NCBI RefSeq assembly: GCF_001544915.2
Contig: NZ_FCOE02000001.1
Span: forward strand, 515,769 to 579,768
From: Caballeronia pedi
GTDB taxonomy: Bacteria; Pseudomonadota; Gammaproteobacteria; Burkholderiales; Burkholderiaceae
Length of the DNA: 64,000 nt
Direction of reading: 5' to 3'
The notes under the pieces were generated by a model. That model saw only the letters and a program-made list of their open reading frames with translations. It did no database searches and was not told the DNA's origin. Made by a program: the position numbers and the translations under genes. Shown one piece after another: positions 63,746 through 64,000 of this stretch (position 1 is the first letter of the stretch; the number at the start of each line of letters is the position of its first letter).

Positions 63746-64000
63746 TCAACCCGTATTGCGCAATCCCGCCGCAATCCCGTTGATCGTCAGGTGAATGCCG
63801 CGCCGCAACCGCACGTTCTGATCCCCCGAGCGATGCCGCTTCAGCAACTCGACCTGCAAGTGATTGAGCGGATCGAGATACGGAAAGCGGTTCTTGATCG
63901 AGCGCGCAAGCAGCGGGTTGTCCGCGAGACGCTCGCCTTTGCCGGTGATCTCGGCCAGCACGTTCGACGTGCGCTCATGCTCCGCGACGATCTTGTCGAA
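63746..64000 (-). CDS. ppc: Phosphoenolpyruvate carboxylase (partial, C-terminal end)
   Basis: Only the last 84 residues are in the window; the gene enters from the right edge. The stretch [19 protein letters not shown] and the C-terminal [15 protein letters not shown] are diagnostic for PEP carboxylase, including the invariant C-terminal glycine. The enzyme makes oxaloacetate from phosphoenolpyruvate and bicarbonate to refill the TCA cycle. The missing N-terminal part prevents any check of catalytic residues. Confidence 0.93.
   Translation of the reverse strand, partial: FDKIVAEHERTSNVLAEITGKGERLADNPLLARSIKNRFPYLDPLNHLQVELLKRHRSGDQNVRLRRGIHLTINGIAAGLRNTG

Overview
The window is a GC-rich bacterial chromosome segment that looks like Burkholderiaceae sensu lato, most like Paraburkholderia or Caballeronia. 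Supporting signs are the assimilatory sulfate cluster with a DUF934 gene between cysI and cysH, the order coiled-coil gene - zapA - 6S RNA - EVE gene, the pair holC - DUF2486-type gene, a DUF3460 gene next to scpA, and the LptFG / PepA arrangement. Genus cannot be settled from the sequence alone. Genes are dense and mostly core. No insertion sequence, prophage, CRISPR array, tRNA or rRNA gene was seen.

Region by region: 1-682 is the start of a periplasmic binding protein cut by the window edge. 738-8063 is sulfate assimilation: a CysB-type regulator, then cysI, DUF934, cysH, cysD, cysN and a uroporphyrinogen-III methyltransferase, with a CbiX-type chelatase at 8889-9266, so sulfite reduction sits with synthesis of its siroheme cofactor. 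A VapBC-type toxin-antitoxin pair lies between them. 9289-11533 is lptG/lptF, followed by pepA, holC and a DUF2486-type gene. An orphan HsdR_N-like nuclease (14162-15250), with base use unlike its neighbours, precedes ilvD, a divergent LysR gene, lgt, a SIMPL protein, an EVE protein, 6S RNA, zapA and a coiled-coil partner.

22041-33367 is cobalamin uptake and salvage. A cobalamin riboswitch leads into btuB-btuC-btuD-cobT-cobS-cobC. A converging operon, cobU-cbiB-cobD-btuF, meets it with no spacer, and cobQ is divergent from cobU. No corrin-ring genes are present, so the set imports corrinoids and assembles the nucleotide loop. Then come a thioesterase, an orphan ParA, panD, panC, scpA, a DUF3460 gene and the outer-membrane assembly pair tamA-tamB.

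43782-49884 is a five-gene chaperone-usher fimbrial operon (major subunit, chaperone, usher, tip adhesin, minor subunit) behind an AT-rich leader and with strong hairpins between genes. The rest is mostly core: metG, an OmpA-type lipoprotein, apbC, a SodC-like lipoprotein that has lost most metal ligands, dcd, a large basic amino acid decarboxylase, a GST, a Tai4-like orphan immunity gene, a bestrophin-type channel, argH, a divergent regulator/methyltransferase pair, and the end of ppc.

No wholly new multi-gene system is evident. The stretches most worth a second look are the orphan HsdR_N gene, the fimbrial operon with its RNA hairpins, the Tai4-like orphan, the degenerate SodC-like lipoprotein and the DUF934 gene inside the sulfite reductase operon.
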